Assembly (NCBI GenBank): GCA_030040415.1 | Contig: JASHTT010000249.1 | Location: 1 to 15,160 of the forward strand | Reading direction: 5' to 3' | Origin: Streptosporangiaceae bacterium | GTDB lineage: Bacteria > Actinomycetota > Actinomycetes > Streptosporangiales > Streptosporangiaceae | Length of the DNA: 15,160 bases | Shown here: positions 1 to 7,927 of the stretch, piece after piece | How positions within the stretch are numbered: the first letter of the stretch is position 1 | How the letters are laid out: every line of letters starts with the position of its first letter | The notes under the pieces: generated by a model | What the model saw: the letters and a program-made list of their open reading frames with translations, nothing else | What the model was told of the DNA's origin: nothing | Databases searched by the model: none | Made by a program: the position numbers and the translations under genes

Positions 1-1
1 T

Positions 2-2323
2 TTTACCGACAGGTTCCGGTTCCCTGATGGCAGCCCCGCTGACGTCGTGGCGCTGCGCACGTGCAGGCGAAGCGGCCCGGCGCTGCGCGCTGCGTCCAGG
101 CGGATCGCGGCACGGCTGCCACTGGCGGTAGGCCACCGGGATGCCGCGGCAAGCCGCGCGCACCGCGAACTGCTCGGCGCCGAAGGCGACTCGCCGGCGG
201 AGTCGTCGCGCCAGGTCGACACGGTCCGCATCGTCACGGCGGCCAGTGCCAGCCAGGAGGCGGCGCTGATAGCCGACACGCTGCGCCGTGCACACCTGAT
301 CGACGGCACTCCGTGGTCGGCGATGGCGGTCCTTGTGCGGTCCGCGGTGCGCCAGGTGCCGCTGCTGCAGCGGGCGCTGACCGCGGCCGGGGTGCCCGTC
401 GACGTGGCAGGCGACGAGCTGCCGCTCGGTGCAGAGCCGGGCACCAGGCCGCTGCTGCGCCTAGTCGGCTGCGCCAGCTCGCCGGAGCTGCTCGACGAGG
501 AGACCGCCGCGGAATTGCTCACCGGGCCTCTGGGCGGCACCGACGCGCTCGGCCTGCGACGGCTGCGACGGGAGTTGCAAGCCGAGGCCCGAGCCGTTGG
601 TCAGCCGCCGGCTGCCGAGCCGCTGGCCGGCGCGCTACGCGATCCTTCGCAGCTGCCCGGCACTCCTGACGGTCCTGATGGCGAGGTCGCCGCCGCGCGC
701 AAGGTCGCGTCGCTGCTCGCGGTCGCCCGGGAGGCTGCCAGCTCCGGCACACCACACGAGGTGCTGTGGGCTGTGTGGTCGGCGTCTGGCCTTGCCTCGC
801 GGTGGCAGGCAGCCAGCGCGGCGGGCGGCCCACGCGGGTCGATCGCGGACGCGGACCTAGACGCCGTCGTTGAGCTCTTCGATGCGGCGGCGAAGTTCAC
901 CGCCAGGATGCCGCATGGCTCGCTGCGGCTGTTCCTGGACAGCCTGTCTGGCCAGGAGATCGCAGGTGACACGCTCGCCGACCGGGCGCCGCGCGGCGAG
1001 GCCGTGTCCGTGCTGACCGCGCATCGCGCCAAGGGCCTGGAGTGGGACCTTGTCGTCGTGGCGGGCGTGCAGGAGGGCAGCTGGCCAGACCTGCGCCAGC
1101 GTGGCTCGCTGCTCGGCATGGACGAGCTCGTCGACGTCGTAGCGGGCGGTCCCGCCGGGCCCGGCAGGCCGGGTGCTGACGCTACAGCGGTGGCCGCGAC
1201 CGCGCGGCTGCTGGCCGAGGAGCGCAGGCTTTTCTACGTGGCTGTGACCAGGGCGCGGCGGAGCCTGGTCGTGACCGCCGTCGGCGCGCAGGACGGCGAT
1301 GAGCAGCCATCCAGGTTCCTGGCCGAGCTGGCCGGCGAGGAGATCGAGATCGAGCAGGTGGCGGGCCCGGGTGTGCGCTGGCTGTCGTTGCCAGCCCTGA
1401 CCGCCGATCTGCGACGGCACGCAGCCGACCCCGGCCTGCCCGGCAACGTCCGGTCGGCTGCGGCCCGGCAGCTCGCGCGGCTGGCAGCGGCGGGAGTGCG
1501 CGGGGCCAGCCCGGACCGCTGGTACCCGCTTACCGAACCGACCGCGACCGGGGAGCGGATTGCCGGGCAGGTACGGATTTCTCCGTCACAGGTGGAGAAG
1601 TTCACCAAGTGCGGGCTGCGCTGGTTGCTGGAGGCCGCGGTAGGCGTGCAGCCAGCCGGAGTGGCACAGCATTTCGGGGTTGTCGTGCACGCCGCCGCGG
1701 CGCTGGCCGCCGAGGGAGCAGACGATGCCGAGGTCACCAAGCGGATCGATGAGCTGTGGCAGCACCTCGACTTCGGCAGCTCCTGGTACAGCGCCAAGCA
1801 GCGCGAGCAGGCAGAGCGCATGGTGTCGAAATTCCTGCAATGGCACCGCGCCAACCCGCGTGAGCTGGTGGCCGTGGAACAGCAACTGCGGGTGAGCATC
1901 GGCGACATAACTATCACCGGTCAGGTGGACAGGCTGGAGCGTGACAGCAGTGGCGCCGCCATCGTCGTGGACATCAAGACGGGAACGAGACCGTCGGACG
2001 CCGATCTTGACCGCAATCCGCAGCTTGGCGTGTATCAGCTCGCTGTCCTGCTTGGCGCGTTCGAGCAGTTCGGCCTCACCGAGCCGGGCGGTGCGGAGCT
2101 GCTCCAGGTGGGCAAGGCCGCGCTGAAGGCCAGCGTGCGCGTGCAAGCCCAGCCCGGATTGCGGCAAGATCCGAACCCGGACTGGGCAGGGGAGCTGGTG
2201 CAGACGGTCGCGGCGGGCATGTCGGGGCCGGTTTTCAACGCAACGGCCAACCCGGGATGCCGGTCCTGCCCGGTGGCGTCGTGCTGTCCGGTCGATGAGC
2301 GTGGCGGCCAGGTGACACCGTGA
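2..2323 (+). CDS. adnA: AdnA-like subunit of AdnAB helicase-nuclease (5' partial)
   Basis: The reading frame is open to the window edge, so the start and the N-terminal ATPase motifs (Walker A and B) lie outside; 773 residues are visible. Seen: UvrD-type motif V (TAHRAKGLEWD, near nt 1016-1050), motif VI (EERRLFYVAVTRAR, from nt 1217), then a RecB-type nuclease domain starting near nt 1580 with GQVDRLE, DIKTG (Asp codon at 1970) and a QLGVYQ motif. Four cysteines are placed as in AddB iron-sulfur nucleases: one at nt 1610 (KCGLRW) and a C-terminal CX2CX5C (codons 2258, 2267, 2285). AdnAB is the actinobacterial machine that unwinds and trims double-strand DNA ends; AdnA is encoded first and AdnB second in mycobacteria, matching the order here. 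The stop overlaps the adnB start by 4 nt, implying translational coupling. Subunit assignment rests on gene order and the Fe-S cysteines and is fairly firm; the activity of the missing motor half cannot be judged. Confidence 0.9.
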   Translation, partial: FTDRFRFPDGSPADVVALRTCRRSGPALRAASRRIAARLPLAVGHRDAAASRAHRELLGAEGDSPAESSRQVDTVRIVTAASASQEAALIADTLRRAHLIDGTPWSAMAVLVRSAVRQVPLLQRALTAAGVPVDVAGDELPLGAEPGTRPLLRLVGCASSPELLDEETAAELLTGPLGGTDALGLRRLRRELQAEARAVGQPPAAEPLAGALRDPSQLPGTPDGPDGEVAAARKVASLLAVAREAASSGTPHEVLWAVWSASGLASRWQAASAAGGPRGSIADADLDAVVELFDAAAKFTARMPHGSLRLFLDSLSGQEIAGDTLADRAPRGEAVSVLTAHRAKGLEWDLVVVAGVQEGSWPDLRQRGSLLGMDELVDVVAGGPAGPGRPGADATAVAATARLLAEERRLFYVAVTRARRSLVVTAVGAQDGDEQPSRFLAELAGEEIEIEQVAGPGVRWLSLPALTADLRRHAADPGLPGNVRSAAARQLARLAAAGVRGASPDRWYPLTEPTATGERIAGQVRISPSQVEKFTKCGLRWLLEAAVGVQPAGVAQHFGVVVHAAAALAAEGADDAEVTKRIDELWQHLDFGSSWYSAKQREQAERMVSKFLQWHRANPRELVAVEQQLRVSIGDITITGQVDRLERDSSGAAIVVDIKTGTRPSDADLDRNPQLGVYQLAVLLGAFEQFGLTEPGGAELLQVGKAALKASVRVQAQPGLRQDPNPDWAGELVQTVAAGMSGPVFNATANPGCRSCPVASCCPVDERGGQVTP

Positions 2324-5300
2324 CCGCACCCGTCTACAGCCCGGCGCAGCTGGCGCGGATGCTCGGCGCGCAGGAACCCACGCCCGAGCAGGCAGCCGTG
2401 ATCAGTGCGCCACTGGCACCGATGGCCGTGATCGCGGGCGCGGGGTCGGGCAAGAGCGAGACGATGGCCGCGCGGCTCGTCTGGCTGGTCGCTAACCAGC
2501 TCGTGCGACCCGAGCATGTGCTGGGCCTTACCTTCACCAGGAAAGCAGCGGCCGAGCTGGCCGACCGCGTGCGTGCCCGGCTGACCGCGCTCCGCCGGGC
2601 GGGCCTCGCGGTCGCTGGTGGTGAGGACGAGCTCGGCGGGGAGCCTGTCGTCTGCACCTACCACTCGTACGCAGGCCGACTCGTCGGAGACCACGCGCTG
2701 CGCGAAGGCCTTGAGCCGACGCTGCGGCTCATCACGCCCGCTGTGGCCTGGCAGCTAGCGGCGCGTGTTGTGGCCGCCTACGACGGCCCGATGGACTCGA
2801 CCGACTGGACGCCCGCCACGGTCACCGCCGCCGTGCTGGCACTCGCGGGTGAGCTGGCCGAGCATCTGCGCGAGCCGTCGGAGGTGGTCGAGGCGGGCCG
2901 CTGGCTCGCTGAGGGCGCCGCCGCCCTGCACGACACCAGGGCGGCGGTCCGGGACATGCTGAGCTGCCAGCGGACGCGCGAGCAGCTACTGCCGCTGGTC
3001 ACCAGTTACGCCGCTGCGAAGGCCGCCAGGGACGTCATGGACTATGGCGACCAGATGGCAATAGCGGCCAGGATCGCGGTCGGGCACGCGGCGGTCGGGC
3101 AGGCCGAGCGGGCTCGCTACCGGGTGGTGCTTCTTGACGAGTACCAGGACACGTCGCATGCGCAGCTTGTCTTGCTCAGGGAGCTGTTCGGCGGCGGCCA
3201 TCCGGTCACCGCCGTCGGCGACCCGTGCCAGTCGATCTATGGCTGGCGCGGCGCCAGCGCGGGTAACCTGCGCAGGTTCACGGCGGACTTTCCGCTGACC
3301 GACGGCCGGCCTGCCTCGGCCGTGGCGCTGTCCACAAGCTTCCGGAACACCGGGAGAGTGCTCGCGGCCGCCGCCTGGATCCAGGAGGAACTGCGCGCTG
3401 CCGCGCCAGACGTGCCGGTCCTCGTCGCACCGCCAGCCCGGGCTGACCGGGGCAGGGTGAGCTGCGCGCTGCTGGAGTCGGCCGAGGAAGAGGCGGCGTG
3501 GGTCGCCGACCAGGTGGCAGCGCTGCTCGCGTTGCCGGCCGGGCTGGCTCCGGACGGCAAGCCGTGGCCGGAGGACGCGGTAGACGCTGGCCGGCCCGCG
3601 CGGCCACCGGCCAAGGCGCGCAAGATCCAGCCCCGTGACGTCGCCGTGCTGTGTCGCAAGCGGGCTCAGTTCGCTGCGCTCAGGGCCGCGCTCGAGGCGC
3701 GCGGTGTGCCCGTGGAGGTTGTCGGCCTCGGCGGCCTGCTGACCGTGCCAGAAGTCGCTGACATCGTCGCCACGCTTGAGGTGATGCATGACCCCATGGC
3801 TTCCGCCGCGCTGGCGCGTCTGCTGACCTCGCCCCGCTGGCGGATCGGCCCGGCAGACCTCGTGGCACTCGGCAGGCGGGCGAGGTCGCTGGCACGGGTG
3901 GCCGACAAGGACGCCCGGCCCGCTCGCCAGGCTGGCGCAGGCCCGGCCAGCGCTCAGGAACTAGGCTCCGGGACGGCTGACGACACGGCGGCCTCTGATC
4001 GAAGCGAGGACACGGGCGGACGCACGGCCGAGCTCGTCACGGCCGCGCTGAGGGACCTGACCCGTGATGCGGGCAGCCTGGCCGAGGCGCTCGACGACCT
4101 AGGGAGCCCTGGCGCCTATTCCCCGGCCGGGTACGCGCGCCTGTCCGAGCTGGGCGCCGAACTCCGGTTGCTGCGCGGGCACGTGGCCAGGCCGCTGGCG
4201 GAGCTGGTGAGCGAGGTGGAGCGAACGCTCGGGCTCGACATCGAGGTCGCCGCGAGACCCGGCACCGACCCGGCCGCCGCGCGTGCCGATCTGGACGCGT
4301 TTGCCGACGCCGCTGCGGCCTTCGCGGGCGACGCACGCGAGCCCACGCTGGGCGCGTTCCTGGCCTATCTGGCCGCTGCCGAGAGCGAGGAATTCGGGCT
4401 CGAGGCAGGCCGGGTCGGCGAGAGCGACTCGGTGAAGCTTGCCACTGTGCACGCCGCCAAGGGGTTGCAGTGGCCGGCGGTCATCGTACCCGGGCTGGCC
4501 GCCGGGGCGCAGCGGCACGTGTTCCCGGCTAAGCCGCGGGTGTCGACTAAGTGGACCGAGAACGCGCGGCTGCTGCCGTTCAGCCTGCGCGGCGACGCGG
4601 CCGACCTGCCGGTCCTTGCCAGCCTGGAGCAGTCCGACGTGGCGTCGTTCAACGCCGCGTGCACCGACCGTGATCTGGCCGAAGAGCGGCGTCTTTGCTA
4701 TGTGGCGGCCACCAGGGCTGAGTACTGGCTGGGCTGCAGCGGCTACTGGTGGGCGCCCGATGGATCGTCCAGGCTGGGGCCTTCGCAGTTCTTGACCGAA
4801 CTGCGAGCAGCCTGCGAGGACGGCGCCGGCACCGTCGACGCGTGGGCACCCGAGCCTGCCGCCGACGCCGAGAATCCGGCGCTGGCCGAGCCCGCGACCG
4901 CGGTCTGGCCCGCTGCCATCGCTGCCGAGGCCAGATATGAGGCCGTGCGCGAGGCCGGGGCGCTCGTCCGCGCCGCCGCGGATGGTGCCGCCGACGCAGG
5001 GACTGCACTGCCGGACGCTGCCGATGCGGATGCTGCGCTGCTGGCCGCGTGGGAGCGCGACACTGACCTACTGCTGGCCGAGCGGCGGGAACGGCATGCG
5101 GGGCAGTCCGTCAGCGTGGGCCTGCCCCGTCGGTTGTCGGTCTCCTCGCTGGTGGCTCTGGCCAGGGATCCGGCCGAGCTGGCGCAGAGCGTGCGCAGGC
5201 CGATGCCGCGGCCACCACAGCCGCAGGCAACCCGCGGCACCGCCTTCCACGAGTGGCTGGAGCAGCGATTCGGCCAGGCCCAGCTCATCGATCCCGGTGA

Positions 5301-5745
5301 GCTGCCAGGCGCGGCCGACGACGAAACCGGACCACAGCAGCCCGGCCTGGCAGAGCTGAAGACAGCCTTCGAGGCCGGGGCCTGGGCCGACCGGTGGCCG
5401 GCAGATGTCGAGGTTCCGTTCGAGACCATTGTCGGAGACAGGATCGTCTGCGGCCGCATAGACGCGGTGTTCGCCGACGCGCCAGACGGCTGCTTTGACG
5501 TTGTCGACTGGAAGACGGGACGTCAGCCAGCCACTGCCGCCGAGAAACATGCCGTCGCGGTTCAGCTCGCGGCGTACCGGCTGGCCTGGGCCGCGCTGGC
5601 CGGGGTGCCGGTGGACGATGTCCGTGCGGCGTTCTACTACGTGCGGGACGACGCGACAGTGCGTCCGGCCGACCTGCTCCATGCCGCCGGGCTCGCCTCG
5701 CTCATCGAGGGCATCGAGATCGCGGAGCCTGCTACGGTCGGCTAG
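2320..5745 (+). CDS. adnB: AdnB-like subunit of AdnAB helicase-nuclease
   Basis: Complete 1141-aa SF1A (UvrD/Rep-type) helicase fused to a C-terminal RecB-family nuclease, the size and order expected for AdnB. Visible motifs: Q motif PTPEQ (20-24), Walker A GAGSGKS (40-46), Ia LTFTRKAA, Walker B DEYQD (about 273-277), III GDPCQSIYGWRG, IV STSFRNT, V TVHAAKGLQW (about 709-718), VI EERRLCYVAATRA (about 788-800). The nuclease part has RGTAFHEWLE, GRIDAVF, DWKTG (Asp near 1063) and a QxxxY motif (AVQLAAYRL). No iron-sulfur cysteine set is present, unlike the partner upstream. All ATPase and nuclease residues that can be checked look intact, so this should be the active motor of the dimer acting at DNA double-strand breaks. 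Residues about 528-567 are a low-complexity Ala/Gly/Asp/Ser linker. The GTG start overlaps the upstream stop (GTGA); no other start fits as well. Confidence 0.95.
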   Translation: MTAPVYSPAQLARMLGAQEPTPEQAAVISAPLAPMAVIAGAGSGKSETMAARLVWLVANQLVRPEHVLGLTFTRKAAAELADRVRARLTALRRAGLAVAGGEDELGGEPVVCTYHSYAGRLVGDHALREGLEPTLRLITPAVAWQLAARVVAAYDGPMDSTDWTPATVTAAVLALAGELAEHLREPSEVVEAGRWLAEGAAALHDTRAAVRDMLSCQRTREQLLPLVTSYAAAKAARDVMDYGDQMAIAARIAVGHAAVGQAERARYRVVLLDEYQDTSHAQLVLLRELFGGGHPVTAVGDPCQSIYGWRGASAGNLRRFTADFPLTDGRPASAVALSTSFRNTGRVLAAAAWIQEELRAAAPDVPVLVAPPARADRGRVSCALLESAEEEAAWVADQVAALLALPAGLAPDGKPWPEDAVDAGRPARPPAKARKIQPRDVAVLCRKRAQFAALRAALEARGVPVEVVGLGGLLTVPEVADIVATLEVMHDPMASAALARLLTSPRWRIGPADLVALGRRARSLARVADKDARPARQAGAGPASAQELGSGTADDTAASDRSEDTGGRTAELVTAALRDLTRDAGSLAEALDDLGSPGAYSPAGYARLSELGAELRLLRGHVARPLAELVSEVERTLGLDIEVAARPGTDPAAARADLDAFADAAAAFAGDAREPTLGAFLAYLAAAESEEFGLEAGRVGESDSVKLATVHAAKGLQWPAVIVPGLAAGAQRHVFPAKPRVSTKWTENARLLPFSLRGDAADLPVLASLEQSDVASFNAACTDRDLAEERRLCYVAATRAEYWLGCSGYWWAPDGSSRLGPSQFLTELRAACEDGAGTVDAWAPEPAADAENPALAEPATAVWPAAIAAEARYEAVREAGALVRAAADGAADAGTALPDAADADAALLAAWERDTDLLLAERRERHAGQSVSVGLPRRLSVSSLVALARDPAELAQSVRRPMPRPPQPQATRGTAFHEWLEQRFGQAQLIDPGELPGAADDETGPQQPGLAELKTAFEAGAWADRWPADVEVPFETIVGDRIVCGRIDAVFADAPDGCFDVVDWKTGRQPATAAEKHAVAVQLAAYRLAWAALAGVPVDDVRAAFYYVRDDATVRPADLLHAAGLASLIEGIEIAEPATVG

Positions 5746-5770
5746 CGCATGGCGATGACCTGGCCCGATC

Positions 5771-5843
5771 AACTGCCGGCGCGATCCTGCTCTCGGCAGC
5801 CGTGCTCAGGGCCCGGCCTATCATGGCTCGCGTGCCGGCAGTT
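5771..5843. repeat. Inverted repeat, 10-12 bp arms, spanning the next gene's start
   Basis: AACTGCCGGC at 5771-5780 is the exact reverse complement of GCCGGCAGTT at 5834-5843. Adding two inner pairs (one G-U) gives 12-bp arms at 5771-5782 and 5832-5843 around a 49-nt loop. The right arm lies at the start of the nucleotidyltransferase gene and includes its GTG at 5832. A transcript running on from adnB would contain both arms; one starting inside the loop would contain only the right arm. Whether it acts as RNA structure or as a protein site is not shown. Confidence 0.5.
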
Positions 5844-6620
5844 AGCGACGAGGAGTTCTGCGAGCAGGCAGCTGACCGGCTGGCTCGGCTGCCCGGTGTG
5901 CTGGGGGTAGCGCTGGGCGGCTCGCGCGCGGCAGGAACCGCCCGGCCGGAAAGTGATTGGGACGTCGCCGTGTACTACCGGGGCTCGCGGGTCGCTGACC
6001 GTGGGGATGATCGCCGCGGGTTTGACCCGGCTAGCCTCGGGTCGCTGGGCTGGCCCGGGCAAATCCTTCCGATTGGCGGGGGGATCGCCGGGTGGTACGG
6101 CGGCGCATGGCTGACCGCAGGCGACCGCCACGTCGATGTGTTCTACCGAGACCTCGATGACGTCGAGCACCAGATCGCCGAGGCCAAAGCGGGCCGGTTC
6201 GGCATCGAGCAGCGAATGTTCCACCTGGCAGGCATGCCGACCTACATCCTCGTCGCCGAGATGGCGCTGAACCGGGTGCTGCGCGGGGAACTGCCGCGTC
6301 CCGCCTACCCGCCAGCGCTGCGCGAGGCTGCACCGCCCAGGTGGCGTGCCAGCGCGAGGGCTGTCCTCCAATACGCGCGCACCGTGCACGCGGTCCGTGG
6401 GCATATGACCGATACCGTCGGCGCTATCGCGACAGCGGCATGCCATGCCGCACATGCCGTGCTAGCCGAGCGCGGGCGCTGGGTGACGAACGAGAAGATG
6501 CTCATCGACGAGGCCGACCTGCGCGGTATCGACGACGTGCTCGTCGGCGTGACTGCTGAGCCGGCACGCCTCGTGGCCGCGGTCGACAGCGCGGCGGTCC
6601 TCCTCGGCATCGCTGCCTGA
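5823..6620 (+). CDS. Nucleotidyltransferase-domain protein
   Basis: A 265-aa protein with a DNA polymerase beta-like nucleotidyltransferase fold. GGSRAAG (32-38) is the GS loop; Asp45 and Asp47 in ESDWDVAVYY are the first two metal carboxylates, and Asp105 in HVDVFYRD is the likely third. The second half is probably helical, as in kanamycin/streptomycin nucleotidyltransferases and MNT-type proteins. The family transfers a nucleoside monophosphate to a small molecule or protein; the substrate here cannot be told. There is no adjacent HEPN gene, so a HEPN-MNT toxin-antitoxin reading is not supported. The start is uncertain: ATG 5823 was chosen (weak AGGG 11 nt upstream); GTG 5802 adds seven residues and GTG 5832 would suit a leaderless message, with TATCAT at 5819-5824 as a possible -10. 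No good -35 is visible. It lies 77 nt after adnB and may also be reached by read-through. Confidence 0.8.
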   Translation: MARVPAVSDEEFCEQAADRLARLPGVLGVALGGSRAAGTARPESDWDVAVYYRGSRVADRGDDRRGFDPASLGSLGWPGQILPIGGGIAGWYGGAWLTAGDRHVDVFYRDLDDVEHQIAEAKAGRFGIEQRMFHLAGMPTYILVAEMALNRVLRGELPRPAYPPALREAAPPRWRASARAVLQYARTVHAVRGHMTDTVGAIATAACHAAHAVLAERGRWVTNEKMLIDEADLRGIDDVLVGVTAEPARLVAAVDSAAVLLGIAA

Positions 6621-6692
6621 CGCGTTCGCTCAGATCGCCGATGCGGGACTCGTGCGCCGTCGGCCACGGCAGAGGGCGCGGCGGCGAGTGGG

Positions 6693-6698
6693 TAGGAT
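6693..6698 (+). promoter_or_regulatory. Possible -10 element (TAGGAT)
   Basis: TAGGAT in the 166-nt gap before the 101-aa gene resembles actinobacterial -10 boxes (TAnnnT). It would give an untranslated leader of about 80 nt. No convincing -35 is found upstream. The leader contains the 9-bp direct repeat GCATTCGGC at 6703-6711 and 6752-6760. Weak evidence; the rest of the gap shows nothing else. Confidence 0.3.
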
Positions 6699-6786
6699 GC
6701 CCGCATTCGGCTGCGCGTGACGGGCCAGGGCTTGCGAGCAGGCCGACGGGGGCATTCGGCCAGATCGGCAAATGGAGGGCATCGTA

Positions 6787-7092
6787 GTGACGGAACGACG
6801 AGTGTCCATGAGCGACGGCATCGCGGAGCGCCTGCTGCGGCGAGCCATCTCACACCTCGCGAACTCGTATTCGCACGCTCCGGCGCGGGCCGAGGCGGCT
6901 AAGGACATGCTGGTGCACGCGTTCGAGGGCGAGAACGAGGAGGCCGACGAGGTCGACGGCTACGCGGCAGCGGCTGCGATGTCGGCGCTCGCCCACGGGA
7001 TCGAGGCCGAGGTAGGCCGCGGGCTCGACTGGCTGGCCGTGGCGGCGCTGCAGGAATGGGACTCGCACCATCCGGAGAACCCACTCGACTAG
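6787..7092 (+). CDS. Hypothetical protein, 101 aa
   Basis: Not recognised. The small soluble protein starts at GTG 6787, because GGAGGG at 6774-6779 sits 7 nt upstream as a strong ribosome binding site; the earlier ATG 6772 overlaps that site and is unlikely to be used. A further in-frame ATG is at 6808. The protein is predicted mostly helical, begins with a basic stretch (IAERLLRRAI), has an Ala-rich middle (GYAAAAAMSALAHG) flanked by acidic residues (EGENEEADEVDG), and ends in an acidic tail. There is no signal peptide, TM segment or metal-binding cluster. It appears to be a single-gene unit, with 166 nt before it and 154 nt after it. The good start site, length and G+C-typical codon pattern argue for a real gene; no function is proposed. 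Confidence 0.7.
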   Translation: MTERRVSMSDGIAERLLRRAISHLANSYSHAPARAEAAKDMLVHAFEGENEEADEVDGYAAAAAMSALAHGIEAEVGRGLDWLAVAALQEWDSHHPENPLD

Positions 7093-7172
7093 ACCACTGC
7101 CCCGGTTAGCTGGCCGACGGGACGGGTACGGCACGGCACGTGGCGCCGGGTCGGCGTTCCGGCAGGGACCCA

Positions 7173-7195
7173 GGCTGTCGGCTACCGACCCAGCC
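7173..7195 (+). terminator. Hairpin after the 101-aa gene, possible terminator
   Basis: GGCT-GTCGG-cta-CCGAC-cc-AGCC can fold into a 9-bp stem with a 2-nt bulge and a 3-nt loop, 80 nt past the upstream stop. There is no T-run, so it would be a GC-only, actinobacterial-type terminator at best. It lies in the 154-nt gap 7093-7246, which otherwise holds only the weak -10 of the next gene. Confidence 0.3.
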
Positions 7196-7234
7196 GCCCG
7201 CTCCGGCAGGCAGCAGAGGTCGTTCCGGGTGCGC

Positions 7235-7240
7235 TAGACA
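7235..7240 (+). promoter_or_regulatory. Possible -10 for a leaderless GNAT transcript
   Basis: TAGACA lies 6 nt before the GTG at 7247. That spacing would put the transcription start on the first base of the coding region, a common arrangement in actinobacteria. There is no recognisable ribosome binding site before this GTG, which fits a leaderless start. A -35 match is not visible, so this remains tentative. Confidence 0.35.
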
Positions 7241-7246
7241 TACTTC

Positions 7247-7888
7247 GTGGACTTCGAACCAGCCAGCATCCGCGCATTTCGGCCCGACGACCTAGATGAC
7301 CTCTACCGCATCTGCGTGCAGACGGCCGACGTCGGCCAGGATGCCACGGCGCTGTTCAGCGACCCGAAGCTGCCCGGCCACATCTACGCCGCGCCCTACG
7401 GCGTGTTCCAGCCGTCGCTCGTCATCGTCGCTGAGGATGCCTCAGGGGTTGGCGGCTATGTCGTGGCCGCGCTCGACAGCCGCGCATTCGAAGAACGCCT
7501 CGAGCGAGACTGGTGGCCGGCCCTGCGTGCCCGGTACCCCGAGCCGACGCCGGACCTTGCCGCCACGATGACGCGGTCGCAGCTGTCGGCGATCGAGCGC
7601 ATTCACCATCCCTGGCACGTCAGCGAAGATCTGGCCGAGCGCTATCCCTCGCACCTGCACATCAACCTGGTGCCGCGGCTTCAGGCAAAAGGGAACGGGC
7701 GGCGGCTCATCACAGCGCTTGTCACCAGGCTGCGCGAGCAGGGTTCAACCGGACTGCATTTTTTCGTGGCGCAGCGCAACGAGCGAGCCGTCGGGTTCTA
7801 TCGGCGGGTTGGCTTTACCGAACTGCCGGCTACCGACGTGCACATCTTCGTCACGGACTTCGCGAGCCCGGCCACGCCACATAGCTAA
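7247..7888 (+). CDS. GNAT-family N-acetyltransferase
   Basis: A 213-aa protein with a GNAT domain: N-terminal IRAFRPDDLDDLYRIC (8-23), the acetyl-CoA pyrophosphate loop QAKGNG (146-151) followed by a helix, and the C-terminal FYRRVGF typical of the fold. The segment TALFSDPKLPGHIYAAPY (34-51) and the DWW/RYP region recall the acetyltransferase-like subgroup related to the C-terminal domain of eukaryotic O-GlcNAcase (recollection of family pattern, not a search). The family moves an acetyl group from acetyl-CoA to an amine; the acceptor is unknown here. The GTG start lacks a ribosome binding site but sits 6 nt after a -10-like TAGACA. The gene ends facing the EVE-domain gene, 39 nt away. Confidence 0.85.
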   Translation: MDFEPASIRAFRPDDLDDLYRICVQTADVGQDATALFSDPKLPGHIYAAPYGVFQPSLVIVAEDASGVGGYVVAALDSRAFEERLERDWWPALRARYPEPTPDLAATMTRSQLSAIERIHHPWHVSEDLAERYPSHLHINLVPRLQAKGNGRRLITALVTRLREQGSTGLHFFVAQRNERAVGFYRRVGFTELPATDVHIFVTDFASPATPHS

Positions 7889-7903
7889 CCGCCCCGTGGC
7901 TCA

Positions 7904-7919
7904 GCCCGTCGCGGCGGGC
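7904..7919. terminator. Hairpin between convergent genes, possible bidirectional terminator
   Basis: GCCCG-TCGCGG-CGGGC forms a 5- to 6-bp GC-rich stem in the 39-nt gap between the convergent GNAT and EVE genes. No T-run flanks it on either side. The position suits a shared terminator, but the stem is short and this is an inference. Confidence 0.4.
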
Positions 7920-7927
7920 ACCGGCTG

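Noticed and set aside
601..1119. Long opposite-strand frames inside adnA and adnB
   Set aside because: They are typical antisense open frames of high-G+C coding DNA, rich in Arg, Pro and Ala, without start signals or family motifs.
2320..5745. AdnAB as an anti-phage defence island
   Set aside because: The pair is the normal actinobacterial end-resection machine in a chromosomal context near nudC; no accessory defence gene accompanies it.
5802..6620. HEPN-MNT toxin-antitoxin system based on the nucleotidyltransferase motif
   Set aside because: No HEPN-type gene is adjacent on either side, and the protein is longer than the usual MNT antitoxin.
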